This document shows positions 1 to 8,833 of a stretch of DNA of 64,000 nucleotides, in pieces. The first letter of the stretch is position 1. The number at the start of each line of letters is the position of its first letter. The position numbers and the translations under genes were made by a program. This DNA is from Chryseobacterium lactis (lineage in GTDB: Bacteria > Bacteroidota > Bacteroidia > Flavobacteriales > Weeksellaceae): positions 5,270,001-5,334,000 of the forward strand of contig NZ_CP033924.1 in the NCBI RefSeq assembly GCF_003815875.1. The letters run 5' to 3'. Below the pieces are notes generated by a model. The model was not told the DNA's origin. It worked only from the letters and a program-made list of their open reading frames with translations, and did not search any database.

Positions 1-142
1 AAAGCCCGAATGTTAAATCTGGAACTCAATCCGGATTTCATACTTCTTTTAGGGTTTCTAAACTCATTATCATTTTAAATTTAATTTATAATTTCTTGAA
101 AAGAGCGAAAGCTTTTCTGCCTTCCTTTTTAAACTCTCGGTT

Positions 143-1411
143 TTATACTTTAACACTTACCTGCATTACCTGCAGTTCAAATTCTTTTGAAGCCACCAGC
201 AAATGATCAAAAATATCTGCCTGAATCTGCTCAAACCTTTCCCATTTGGAATCATTGGCAAAGCAATAAATCTCCAGAGGAAGGCCCTGAGGTGTAATTT
301 CCAGTTGGCGAACCATTCTTGTTCCGTTTTTATCGACATCAGGATCATTTTCGATATACTTCTGGGCATAATATCTGAAAACTCCGATATTGGTAAGCTG
401 TCTTCCATTCACAACTTTATCCTTATGCTCCAGACCTTCTTTTTCTTTTCTGATTTCAATAGTTCTTTCTTCAAGATAATCTGAAATCAAATTAATTTCC
501 TTTAAACGTTCAATATCTTCGTCGTTTAAAAACTTAAAAGAATTGATGTTAAAATAAATGGACTTCTTAATTCTTCTGGTATTGGATTCAGACATGACCT
601 GCATGTTTTTGATCTCCGTGGTCATCAGGTCATAGGTCGGAATTGTTGAAACCGTCTTATCAAAATTGGTGATTTTTGTGGTTAAAAGATTAATCTCTGT
701 AATATTTCCCTCAATCGTATATTTGGGAATACTTACCCAGTCTCCAACCTTTAAATTTTTGGAAGTCGCCACATGCAGTCCGGTTACAAACCCTAAAATA
801 GTATCCCTGAAAACGAGTACCAGAACTGCCGTTATAGCTCCCAAACTTCCAACAATAGTAGTTCCTTTTATTCCGAAAATTACACAGATTCCTAAAACAG
901 TAAATATAAAAAGTCCCAGAATTTTTACGGTTTCTGAAATGGCATTAAGTGCCATGATTTTATAGAAATCCTGTTTTATGCTAAAATAATTTCTAAAAGC
1001 ACTCAATGATCTGTAGAGCATTCCTGCCAGTATCAATACTAATCCAAGATTAATACATCTTATAATAAAAATCGTTGTTTTTGGCAGTGCATTTTCAGGA
1101 AATATCGATCCTTGTATGGATCCGACTACGATCAGTGCGGCAAAATGCGCAACAGAGTTGGTTATTTTAGATTGATAAATAGAATTTAAAATCGGAAATT
1201 TTTCCTGATTATGAAATAACCGAAAAATGAAATTAATGATGAACTTAAAAACAAAATCTGTAATTAAGAGAAGGATCAGCAGCAAGCTAAGTTTGACGAT
1301 GATATGAAAAACCCAGTCCAGTCCGGCTGGTGAAATCCGGGATATATAAATGTAAAGCTGCTCGCTCAGCTCCTGTATAAAATTTTTAGTTTCTTGTAAC
1401 TGGTCATTCAT
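143..1411 (-). CDS. MscS-family mechanosensitive ion channel (YbdG-like)
   Basis: 422 residues. The N-terminal half carries about five hydrophobic segments, followed by the MscS pore helix and beta domain: a Gly/Ala-rich stretch (GTTIVGSLGAITAVLVLVF) leads into RDTILGFVTGL and then KVGDWVSIP, typical of MscS proteins. The long C-terminal cytoplasmic region with TFDKTVSTIPT-like beta-domain sequence resembles the miniconductance YbdG subgroup. Such channels sit in the inner membrane and release solutes on hypo-osmotic shock. The gene stands alone; a TAnnTTTG box lies only 5 nt before the ATG. Family assignment is firm, the YbdG subgroup is inferred. Confidence 0.88.
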   Translation of the reverse strand: MNDQLQETKNFIQELSEQLYIYISRISPAGLDWVFHIIVKLSLLLILLLITDFVFKFIINFIFRLFHNQEKFPILNSIYQSKITNSVAHFAALIVVGSIQGSIFPENALPKTTIFIIRCINLGLVLILAGMLYRSLSAFRNYFSIKQDFYKIMALNAISETVKILGLFIFTVLGICVIFGIKGTTIVGSLGAITAVLVLVFRDTILGFVTGLHVATSKNLKVGDWVSIPKYTIEGNITEINLLTTKITNFDKTVSTIPTYDLMTTEIKNMQVMSESNTRRIKKSIYFNINSFKFLNDEDIERLKEINLISDYLEERTIEIRKEKEGLEHKDKVVNGRQLTNIGVFRYYAQKYIENDPDVDKNGTRMVRQLEITPQGLPLEIYCFANDSKWERFEQIQADIFDHLLVASKEFELQVMQVSVKV

Positions 1412-1416
1412 TACAG

Positions 1417-1424
1417 CAAATTTA
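1417..1424 (-). promoter_or_regulatory. -7 promoter box TAAATTTG of the MscS gene
   Basis: Read on the minus strand this is TAAATTTG, matching the Bacteroidota TAnnTTTG -7 consensus. Only 5 nt separate it from the ATG at 1411, so the transcript would start at or next to the start codon. No clear TTG -33 element was seen. Confidence 0.5.
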
Positions 1425-1644
1425 TGAAATTAAGAATCATGATTTTATTATTGACAATCAATTTTCATCCCAAAAGATATTCATCGGAGGATATTTGGTA
1501 AAAATATTTTCTCAAAAACACAACAGAATAAAAAATTAATCAAAATCACTAACTATAAACAAAAAATCAAAAAAACAAATAAACATAATTGATAATATAT
1601 TTTACAAATAATTCAATTTTATGCATTTATTACCAAATATTTAT

Positions 1645-1652
1645 TACATTTG
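1645..1652 (+). promoter_or_regulatory. -7 promoter box TACATTTG
   Basis: TACATTTG matches the Bacteroidota TAnnTTTG consensus and lies 32 nt before the ATG of the lipoprotein at 1685, inside a very AT-rich intergenic stretch (1412-1684) with no other recognisable feature. Confidence 0.5.
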
Positions 1653-1684
1653 ATTTAAACTAAACCCATAAAAATCAATTAAAT

Positions 1685-2869
1685 ATGAAACAAAATTATT
1701 TGTTCCTCATGTTCTGCACACTTGTGCTCTTAGTAAACTGTAAAGGAGGGGATGATACAATCACTCCGGAAGACGCTAAACCAATATCAACCGGAACGGT
1801 AGAAGGTAAAGTATTTGCTAAGAACGGAACAAAACCAATTGGTGGTGCAATTGTATTCACTGTTGATAATAAAAATCAAGTTTACCACACCTATTCCAAT
1901 GCCGATGGCACATTCAGTCTGACGGCTCCTGAAGGAAATACCACACTTCACATCCAGACAGGTAATGGTCTTAATTTCAGAACCGAAATTCCGGTTACTG
2001 TAAAAAGAAATGAAACAACCAGTGTAGCCGGTAAAGATTCAAAACTGAATCAAGTTGCAAAGATAGCCTATGTAGAGGGCAGTTATGATGAAATAGAAAC
2101 TATTATTGCCAATCTTGGGTATACTGCGACAGAGATTTCCTATCATGATTTAAAAAATTTAAACACTATCTCCCAATATGACATTATATTCCTGAATTGC
2201 GGTTCACGTAATTTTACACAAACAGGAACCAACACGCCGGGTAATGACCTTAGTGTTTTTGCCAATCTTTCTACTTTTATAACGAACGGCGGAAGCATCT
2301 ATACCTCAGACTGGGCTGCAGCCTATCTGGTAGGCGGAGACAGAAATGTTCTGTCCTGTGGTCCTGGTGCAGGATTTATAGATTTCACGCAGGTTTGCTT
2401 TACTAATAGTGGATCTATCGGGATGTATGATAATTGCAGCATTTCCAATACTGCTATGGCTGCTTCAATAGGATTTAATACATTGGATATTCAGTATGAT
2501 CAGCCTTTGTGGGACAAAATACAATACCATGATCCTTTATTCTGGGAAGTATTGGTACAAAAAGGGAATGAACCTTTGATGATAAGAACCAATAAGTATA
2601 CTAATAAAAACGCCCCTAAAATCACAGTAGGAACGGCTTCAAACAATAACCATATGACGATCTGTCATCATACATCAAGCGGTAATAATATCACCATTAC
2701 GATTAATCAGAATGCATGGAGTGCTCACCAGGCACACGGCGATTACGTGGGAGCATGTTCAGGAAATACTGGTAGCGGGAACATCTATTACACCACATTC
2801 CACAACCATGCAAGCGGAAATATCGGTAAAACAGGACCGATTCTTGAATATGTAATCCTAAATTTATAA
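1685..2869 (+). CDS. Lipoprotein with carboxypeptidase-regulatory-like domain and amidotransferase-like fold
   Basis: 394 residues. A lipoprotein signal peptide ends at a Cys near residue 19 (LLVNCKGG). Residues ~40-105 look like a carboxypeptidase-regulatory/CnaB-like beta sandwich (TVEGKVFAKNGTKPIGGA, then YSNADGTFSL). From ~125 the protein changes to KIAYVEGSYDEIETI ... YDIIFLNCGS ... FITNGGSIYTSDWA, which resembles class I glutamine-amidotransferase-like (ThuA-type) folds. Near the C-terminus a Cys/His segment (MTICHHTSSGN ... AHQAHGDYVGAC) interrupts this domain before a last strand, YYTTFHNH. No T9SS sorting domain is present. Function unknown; probably surface or periplasmic. Followed by a strong terminator. 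Confidence 0.75.
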   Translation: MKQNYLFLMFCTLVLLVNCKGGDDTITPEDAKPISTGTVEGKVFAKNGTKPIGGAIVFTVDNKNQVYHTYSNADGTFSLTAPEGNTTLHIQTGNGLNFRTEIPVTVKRNETTSVAGKDSKLNQVAKIAYVEGSYDEIETIIANLGYTATEISYHDLKNLNTISQYDIIFLNCGSRNFTQTGTNTPGNDLSVFANLSTFITNGGSIYTSDWAAAYLVGGDRNVLSCGPGAGFIDFTQVCFTNSGSIGMYDNCSISNTAMAASIGFNTLDIQYDQPLWDKIQYHDPLFWEVLVQKGNEPLMIRTNKYTNKNAPKITVGTASNNNHMTICHHTSSGNNITITINQNAWSAHQAHGDYVGACSGNTGSGNIYYTTFHNHASGNIGKTGPILEYVILNL

Positions 2870-2892
2870 TAAAATTTTGTAACACAATTCTG

Positions 2893-2921
2893 AAAGTGGC
2901 TTTTTATAAGGCCACTTTTTT
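2893..2921 (+). terminator. Intrinsic terminator after the 1685-2869 lipoprotein gene
   Basis: AAAGTGGC pairs with GCCACTTT across a short loop and is followed by a run of T. It starts 24 nt after the stop codon at 2869. Confidence 0.8.
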
Positions 2922-2946
2922 TATATTGCATGTATATTTTTAAAGA

Positions 2947-3438
2947 ATGGATACAACAGTCATTAATATTCTTTGCCTTATTCTGTTATTTATTGGGATA
3001 TTAGGAACTTTCTTACCGGTTTTGCCCGGTTTGTTACTGAGTATCTGCGGACTTCTGATCTATAAGTTCGGAACAGATGCAGATCTGCCAATGATTTATA
3101 TCTGGGCATTTGGTATTCTTACTTTAGCTTCTGTAGTTTTGAGCTATGTAATTCCTGCAAAAACCAACAGAAAATACGGAGGAACCCGTTGGGGAAGCAT
3201 CGGTTCTGTAATCGGAACCATTGTCGGAATATTCCTTCCCATTCCGCTGGGCTTTCTTGTAGGGATGTTTGCAGGAGTATTTATTGGGGAAATGCTTCAT
3301 GACAGTAAAGACATGAATAAAGCACTGCAATCCACCAAAGGAGCATTAATCGGATTCATTTACGGAACAGGATTCAGCTTTGTGGTAGGAGTGGCAATGT
3401 TTTTGGTAGTACTTTTAAATATGTTTAGTATTATTTAA
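2947..3438 (+). CDS. DUF456 family membrane protein
   Basis: 163 residues, almost entirely hydrophobic, with four to five membrane segments. The motif FLPVLPGLLLSICGLLIY near the N-terminus and the Gly-rich GSVIGTIVGIFLPIPLGFLVG in the middle are typical of the DUF456 family (inner membrane, function unknown). It lies 16 nt before a small lipoprotein gene on the same strand, so the two may be co-transcribed. Confidence 0.8.
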   Translation: MDTTVINILCLILLFIGILGTFLPVLPGLLLSICGLLIYKFGTDADLPMIYIWAFGILTLASVVLSYVIPAKTNRKYGGTRWGSIGSVIGTIVGIFLPIPLGFLVGMFAGVFIGEMLHDSKDMNKALQSTKGALIGFIYGTGFSFVVGVAMFLVVLLNMFSII

Positions 3439-3453
3439 CAAAAAATATAAACT

Positions 3454-3963
3454 ATGTTCCATAAAATCTTCATCCTCAGTCTGGGAATATTCGCATTAAC
3501 AGGATGTGATGCCCAAAAGAAAGTTAAAACCGATAAAAATACACCTCCAGGGTCTGCAAATACAACAATGACAAAGCCTAAGGATCAGAAAGCCGGCATC
3601 ATCTATCTCAACGAAGGAGAAAATAAATTCCTGAAAGAATACCAGATGAATGTAACATTCACAGGCATTTCGGAAGACAGCCGCTGCCCCGAAGGAGCCA
3701 ATTGTATCTGGGCCGGCGTTGCTCTTGCTCAGGTTCAGGTAATGGGAACAGCTACCCGACCTATAACTTTAAATCTGGCCAGTATGGATCATCCGGCAAG
3801 AGATTACCATCAATCAGCTGATTTTAACGGATATACGATTACTTTACAGGATGTAACTCCTTATCCTAAAACGGACGGTGGAGCCTCAGCGCTTACCGGA
3901 AAATATAAAATAGGAATTACTATAAAGAAAGAAGAAAAACCTTCAGGTTCTACCACGAAATAG
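3454..3963 (+). CDS. Small lipoprotein, function unknown
   Basis: 169 residues. A lipoprotein signal (LGIFALTGCDAQ) places the lipidated Cys at about residue 18, followed by a Lys/Thr/Pro linker to residue ~45. The remaining beta-rich domain contains SRCPEGANCIWAG, a two-cysteine motif seen in uncharacterised small envelope proteins. Its 3' end overlaps the convergent ung gene by 14 bp, so no terminator separates the two genes. Confidence 0.7.
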   Translation: MFHKIFILSLGIFALTGCDAQKKVKTDKNTPPGSANTTMTKPKDQKAGIIYLNEGENKFLKEYQMNVTFTGISEDSRCPEGANCIWAGVALAQVQVMGTATRPITLNLASMDHPARDYHQSADFNGYTITLQDVTPYPKTDGGASALTGKYKIGITIKKEEKPSGSTTK

Positions 3964-4591
3964 GCTTTTTCCCTTTAGAAATAAGATATTCATTAATTTT
4001 TGAAAAAGGCTTACTTCCAAAAAAACCTCTGTATACAGAGAAGGGTGAAGGATGCGCCGATTTTATAATAAAATGCTTAGCCGGATCAATGAGTTCGGCT
4101 TTTTTTTGTGCAAAAGCTCCCCATAATACAAAAACTACATTCTCCTTTTTATCGGAAATTTCTTTGATGATAAAATTGGTAAACTTCTCCCAACCAAGAT
4201 CTTTATGTGAATTTGGAGAATGGGCACGAACAGTTAATGTTGCATTTAGCAGTAAAACACCTTGTCTTCCCCAATCATCAAGCTCTTTGGAGGTTCTTAC
4301 AATTCCCAAGTCATCTTTCAGTTCAATAAAAATATTTTTCAAAGAAGGAGGTGCTGTAACCTGTTCTGAAACCGAAAAACATAAACCGTTTGCCTGATAA
4401 TCGTTGTGATAAGGGTCCTGACCAATAATCACTACCTCAACATCGTCGAATGAAGTGAGTTCCAGGGCACGAAAAATCTGATTTTTGGGTGGAAAAACTT
4501 TCGTGGTTGCATATTCATTCTTCACTTTTTCCCAAAGGGTTGTAAAGTATTCTGTACTTTTTATCGGGGCTAAAATTTCTGTCCAGGTCAT
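3950..4591 (-). CDS. ung: Uracil-DNA glycosylase (family 1)
   Basis: 213 residues, close to the usual family-1 size. All signature motifs are present: the catalytic water-activating loop GQDPYHNDYQANGLCFSV, the LLLNATLTVRAHSPNSH block, VFVLWGAFAQ, and the DNA-intercalating HPSPFSVYRGFFGS loop. It excises uracil from DNA to start base-excision repair. The start is supported by a TAnnTTTG promoter box 4 nt upstream. The stop region overlaps the convergent lipoprotein gene by 14 bp. Confidence 0.97.
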   Translation of the reverse strand: MTWTEILAPIKSTEYFTTLWEKVKNEYATTKVFPPKNQIFRALELTSFDDVEVVIIGQDPYHNDYQANGLCFSVSEQVTAPPSLKNIFIELKDDLGIVRTSKELDDWGRQGVLLLNATLTVRAHSPNSHKDLGWEKFTNFIIKEISDKKENVVFVLWGAFAQKKAELIDPAKHFIIKSAHPSPFSVYRGFFGSKPFSKINEYLISKGKKPISW

Positions 4592-4595
4592 AATG

Positions 4596-4603
4596 CAAAA
4601 ATA
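4596..4603 (-). promoter_or_regulatory. -7 promoter box TATTTTTG of ung
   Basis: Minus-strand TATTTTTG fits TAnnTTTG and is separated by exactly 4 nt from the ung ATG at 4591, implying a leaderless or nearly leaderless mRNA. Confidence 0.5.
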
Positions 4604-4627
4604 AATAATTTAAAATAAGGACATGGC

Positions 4628-5632
4628 CTATACTTTAAATATCTTCACTTTTCTTTCAATCAAAATATAAGAAAAATAAGAGAGGATCAACGAAAAAGAA
4701 ATCAGTAAAAGGTTGTTAAGAAACATAATATCTACCAGAACAACATATTGCTTTCTAACAATATAATGAATAATATACAGAGAATATGAAATATTTCCCA
4801 GCATATATATTGCTTTACTTTCCAAGAACGTTTTTACAAAACTTTGCCCTCCCTCGTATAAAATTTTAATAATAAAAGCTGATAATAACGGGATAAAAAA
4901 TAATCCTCTGGTGGTGTAGAGTAGTAAAACAGACAAGATAATGGCGATATAAATAAAATACCCATCTTTCTTTATTTTAATCGCGGATACCGTCACAACA
5001 CCCATTCCTAAAAGGTATGATGATATCGTTCTTACCAACGAATTCAGTCCATAAGGAATGTCGAGATATTTTGAAGATTTCCCTATCTGCATGGGAACAT
5101 CCGATCCAATATGCAGCGTATCCGGAAGATAGGGAAGTATAAATCTCAAGGCAAGGCTTGCTATAATCAATATTTCACCACGTATTTTATATCGCACGAC
5201 AAAGCAGAGTAAAAAGGGAAAAATCAGATAGCAAATCCATTCTGTACTGAGTGACCAGTACACAATATTCAATAAATAATTTGGATTGAAAAAACACTGG
5301 ATCAGTGCTGCATTAATCAAAAATTTTGTTTTGGAAACCTCCACAAAAAACAAAGCAATCACAATAACTGAGATGATGTAGACGGGATAAATCCTGTTAA
5401 CCCTCTTTTTATAGAAGGTTTGCACTCCTTTAAAATTCAGAACTTTAAATTTTTCAGAATAAGAAACCGTCAGAAGAAAGGCACTTAGTACAAAAAAAAT
5501 ATCAACTGCCACATAGCCTTTTCCTATAATGCTTTCGATGAGATTATTTTTAAATGAAAAAAAATGAAAAAAGGTTACCCATAATGCTACAACTCCTCTA
5601 AGGCCTGTTAATGATTTGATTTCATTTTTCAT
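4628..5632 (-). CDS. Acyltransferase-3 (OafA/YrhL) family membrane protein
   Basis: 334 residues with about ten membrane segments. The N-terminal motif [19 protein letters not shown] carries the conserved Arg and His of membrane acyltransferases, followed by [16 protein letters not shown]. Family members transfer acetyl or other acyl groups onto surface sugars at the inner membrane. There is no polysaccharide cluster nearby, so the substrate cannot be inferred. Leftward, 36 nt upstream of ung on the same strand. Confidence 0.88.
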   Translation of the reverse strand: MKNEIKSLTGLRGVVALWVTFFHFFSFKNNLIESIIGKGYVAVDIFFVLSAFLLTVSYSEKFKVLNFKGVQTFYKKRVNRIYPVYIISVIVIALFFVEVSKTKFLINAALIQCFFNPNYLLNIVYWSLSTEWICYLIFPFLLCFVVRYKIRGEILIIASLALRFILPYLPDTLHIGSDVPMQIGKSSKYLDIPYGLNSLVRTISSYLLGMGVVTVSAIKIKKDGYFIYIAIILSVLLLYTTRGLFFIPLLSAFIIKILYEGGQSFVKTFLESKAIYMLGNISYSLYIIHYIVRKQYVVLVDIMFLNNLLLISFSLILSYFSYILIERKVKIFKV

Positions 5633-5684
5633 GTGTAATATAAAGTGGTTATGTAATTTTCAACGGCGAAGATAAAAAAAACAT

Positions 5685-6212
5685 TCATCTCTCTATATTA
5701 TCATTCTTTAATTTATTTAATGTAAAGATTATATTATCCAGGTTTCCTTCATCAATCGCACCTTCTTTCACTACAAAGCCCTGTTTTAAAAGAAGTTGCT
5801 GAGAAGCATTATTATTTTTATGAGTATAAGCTCTCACTTCCTGAAGTTTGAGTGTATTGAATCCATAATCTAAAACAGATTTCAGCGCTTCACCCATGAT
5901 TCCTCTTTGATGATAATCAGGTAACAGCTCATACCCTACTTCAGCGGTTTTTCTATCTTCTGAAAACTTCCACAGGCAAATGGTTCCGATAAGGTTTCGC
6001 TGATTTTGATAAGAAATCCCAAAGAATAAAATTTCCCGATTCTGGGTCTTTTTTTTAATAGTTAAAATAAATTCTAATGCATCATAATTGGTTTTTGGGG
6101 ATTTTCTTTTCACATATTGATTGATTACCTCATTGCTTCGGATGCGTAAAATATCTTCAACATAACTCTCATCTATCTCTTTAAGGACAAATCGTTCGGT
6201 TTTTATTTCCAT
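5685..6212 (-). CDS. GNAT N-acetyltransferase (RimJ/RimL-like)
   Basis: 175 residues. The start KTERFVLKEIDESYVEDI and the acetyl-CoA-binding region YELLPDYHQRGIMGEALKSVLDYGF, followed by EVRAYTHKNNNASQQLLLKQGF, are characteristic of RimJ/RimL-type GNAT acetyltransferases. The substrate (protein N-terminus or small molecule) cannot be read from sequence. A TAnnTTTG box lies 4 nt before the ATG. Confidence 0.88.
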   Translation of the reverse strand: MEIKTERFVLKEIDESYVEDILRIRSNEVINQYVKRKSPKTNYDALEFILTIKKKTQNREILFFGISYQNQRNLIGTICLWKFSEDRKTAEVGYELLPDYHQRGIMGEALKSVLDYGFNTLKLQEVRAYTHKNNNASQQLLLKQGFVVKEGAIDEGNLDNIIFTLNKLKNDNIER

Positions 6213-6216
6213 AGCT

Positions 6217-6224
6217 CAAATTTA
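6217..6224 (-). promoter_or_regulatory. -7 promoter box TAAATTTG of the GNAT gene
   Basis: Minus-strand TAAATTTG with a 4-nt gap to the ATG at 6212; same arrangement as at ung, mutS2 and the YpdA-like gene. A TTG lies 16 nt upstream on the same strand as a possible -33 element. Confidence 0.5.
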
Positions 6225-6322
6225 CTAAACAGGATTGATTCAAAAGGAATGTCAACTCATTCTCAAACTTTCAAATTAACTCATTTTCAAATGCCACCGC
6301 CCTAATATTCACATTTTCTCAC

Positions 6323-6330
6323 TAAATTTG
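6323..6330 (+). promoter_or_regulatory. -7 promoter box TAAATTTG of mutS2
   Basis: TAAATTTG is followed after 4 nt by the GTG start codon at 6335. It supports GTG as the true start and implies a leaderless transcript. Confidence 0.5.
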
Positions 6331-6334
6331 TACT

Positions 6335-8482
6335 GTGTATATAAATAAAGAAGATTTAGACGAATTAGAGTTTCCGCAATTGCTCGCGGAAATCTCCCCA
6401 TTTGCGTATTCTCCGAAAACAAGAGAAAAAATTCTTCAACTTCGTCCCATGGAAATTGACGAGGCGGAACTTTCTTTGAAAAAAACGTCAGAATATCTGT
6501 CGAGTTTTGAAAGTTCAAATGCGATTCCGTTTGATGAATATGAAGATATTGAAAGTGAGCTGAAATTAATGCTGATTGAGAACTACCGACTGGAAAACAA
6601 TGCTTTCATCAAAATAAAAACCATCACGGAACAAATCGGAAGACTGCAAAAGTTTTTCCCTACCATGCCTGAAACCTTCCCTACTTTACTGGAAGAGGTT
6701 TCTGTATTGGAATTCAGAAAAGAGATCATTGATAAAGTTGATAAAGTTTTCAACCGTTTTGGTGAGGTAAAAAATGAAGCTTCCCCTGCATTAAAAGGGA
6801 TAAGAGCAGAAATCCAGCTTGCTAAGAAAGCCATTCAGGAAAATTTCAATCGTGCACTTACCACCTACGGACAGAGTGACCTTTTGGATGATATACGGGA
6901 AACAATTATCGACGACCAGAGGGTATTGGCGGTAAAATCAGGATTTAAGAAAAGAGTATCCGGAAGAACATTAGGAATTTCCAAAACCGGATCAATTACC
7001 TACATTCAGCCGGACAGTGTTGTAAAACATTACTTTAACCTTCGTGATAATGAAGAGGAAGAGAAAAAAGAGATCGACAGAGTTCTCAGGAAACTGACTA
7101 CAGAACTGGCGGAGTTTCAACCTCAGCTGTGGCGATATCAGGTATATATTTTTGATCTTGACCTGACAAGGGCGAAAGCGAAATTTTCGGAGCTGATCAA
7201 GGGAATTCTTCCCAAGATCAACCGTCATAAAACATTAAGATTAAAAGACGCCTATCATCCTTTGCTGTGGTTGAGAAATAAAACAGAAAATAAAACGATT
7301 TATCCTCAAACCTTAGCCTTGACGGAACATAACAGAATTATCTGTATTTCCGGTCCTAATGCCGGCGGGAAATCCATCACACTGAAAACCGTAGGATTGT
7401 TGCAACTGATGATCCAAAGTGGTATTCTGGTTCCTGTACATCCTAAGTCTGAAATGTTTTTCTTTGAAAAAATGATGACGGATATCGGTGACAACCAATC
7501 CATTGAGAATCATCTATCGACCTATTCATCCCGATTGAAGAAAATGTCAGGAATTATCCGTGAGGCCGATTCAGACACGCTTTTACTGATTGATGAGTTC
7601 GGAACCGGTTCTGATCCTGAGCTTGGAGGTGCTCTGGCAGAAAGCTTTATGGAATACTTCTATGACAAAAAGAGTTTTGCAATCATTACGACTCACTATA
7701 CCAATATTAAACTGGTTATAGAGCAACTTCCGAATGCAGAGAATGCAGCAATGCTTTTCAACGAAGAAACGCTGGAACCCATGTATAAACTGGAAGTTGG
7801 TCAGGCAGGAAGCTCATTTACCTTTGAAGTAGCGGAAAAGAATAAAATCCCAAGATTTATCATTCATTCGGCAAAGAAAAAAGTGGAGCATGATATTGTG
7901 AATCTTGATAAAACGATTGTAAAGCTTCAGCAGGAAAAATATGAGGTTGAAAAACTGAAATCTGACCTTGCAGAAAGAAAAGAATCCGTAGAAGATAAAC
8001 GTGATAACCTTCAGAAACTGAATGATCAGCTTCAGCAGAAGTTATTCAATTTCCAGAAATTATATGAAGAAGAACACCGCAAACTTCAGTTCGGAAACAA
8101 AATTGAAACCTTCATCGACAGCTATACCAAAGGAAAATCAAGGAAGGATGTTGTAAAAGATTTTGTAAAGCTTCTTGAACAGGAAAAATTCAGAAAACTG
8201 GGAAGTGATCAGGATGAATCCAAACGTCTGCAGGTTGTTAAAAGGAAGATTACGCAACAACTTAAAAAGGAAGAAGTGATTGAAAAAATTGCAGAAACCA
8301 ATGAAAAGTTAGAGGAAAAACGCAAAAGCGACCGTGCGGTATGGATGAAGATAGGACAACGTGTCCGTATTACGGGAAGTACCAGCGTAGGAACGATTGA
8401 GAAAATCTCCCGAAACAAAGTGATTGTCAACTACGGAACATTCAAGACTACGATTAATGCAGATGAGTTAGAACGAATTTAA
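6335..8482 (+). CDS. MutS2-family ATPase lacking the Smr domain
   Basis: 715 residues with a GTG start. The ATPase core has Walker A GPNAGGKS near residue 340 and Walker B LLLIDEFGTGSDPELGG near 420, followed by ITTHYTNIK. A long charged coiled coil (about 510-620) follows, and the protein ends in a KOW-like beta segment (GQRVRITGSTSVGTIEKI). Canonical MutS2 proteins are about 780 residues and end in an Smr nuclease domain; that domain is absent here, with a clean stop. Likely role: binding branched DNA or collided ribosomes without the endonuclease step. The GTG start is supported by the adjacent promoter box. Confidence 0.9.
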   Translation: MYINKEDLDELEFPQLLAEISPFAYSPKTREKILQLRPMEIDEAELSLKKTSEYLSSFESSNAIPFDEYEDIESELKLMLIENYRLENNAFIKIKTITEQIGRLQKFFPTMPETFPTLLEEVSVLEFRKEIIDKVDKVFNRFGEVKNEASPALKGIRAEIQLAKKAIQENFNRALTTYGQSDLLDDIRETIIDDQRVLAVKSGFKKRVSGRTLGISKTGSITYIQPDSVVKHYFNLRDNEEEEKKEIDRVLRKLTTELAEFQPQLWRYQVYIFDLDLTRAKAKFSELIKGILPKINRHKTLRLKDAYHPLLWLRNKTENKTIYPQTLALTEHNRIICISGPNAGGKSITLKTVGLLQLMIQSGILVPVHPKSEMFFFEKMMTDIGDNQSIENHLSTYSSRLKKMSGIIREADSDTLLLIDEFGTGSDPELGGALAESFMEYFYDKKSFAIITTHYTNIKLVIEQLPNAENAAMLFNEETLEPMYKLEVGQAGSSFTFEVAEKNKIPRFIIHSAKKKVEHDIVNLDKTIVKLQQEKYEVEKLKSDLAERKESVEDKRDNLQKLNDQLQQKLFNFQKLYEEEHRKLQFGNKIETFIDSYTKGKSRKDVVKDFVKLLEQEKFRKLGSDQDESKRLQVVKRKITQQLKKEEVIEKIAETNEKLEEKRKSDRAVWMKIGQRVRITGSTSVGTIEKISRNKVIVNYGTFKTTINADELERI

Positions 8483-8833
8483 CTCAGTTTAAAAAATAAA
8501 AAAAGCTGTTAAACCAGCTGGGGTCGGAAGAAATTCCGACCTTTTTATATTTAAAACTTTTATAAGGATTATTGTTTATCATGTTGCGAAGTTCCACCGG
8601 ACAGCATCTTTTTGCCATTTTATAGCCCGGATTAATCAATCTTAGGTCTTATTTATCAAAAGAAAACTATATTACTAATTTATTAACCCTAGAAATAATA
8701 ATTTGCAGACGATCAATAAATTAGTACATTAGTCATCATAAGAAATAGATTAATGAATCACTCAAAAGCAATCATTTTTCTTAGAATGCAAAATGATCAT
8801 CGGTGAAAAATCCTACTCAATAAACTCATTAAA
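8483..8833 (+). other. Intergenic region, no gene seen
   Basis: 351 bp. Apart from the terminator at its left end this AT-rich stretch shows only ORFs under 20 codons. No tRNA, repeat or riboswitch fold was recognised. Confidence 0.5.
8522..8547 (+). terminator. Intrinsic terminator of mutS2
   Basis: GGTCGGAA, loop GAAA, TTCCGACC, then TTTTT. It begins about 40 nt after the stop codon. Confidence 0.85.

Noticed and set aside
1..142. Open frames at the left edge (plus strand to 78; minus strand running off left)
   Set aside because: Too short to recognise and no motif; cannot be assigned without the preceding sequence.
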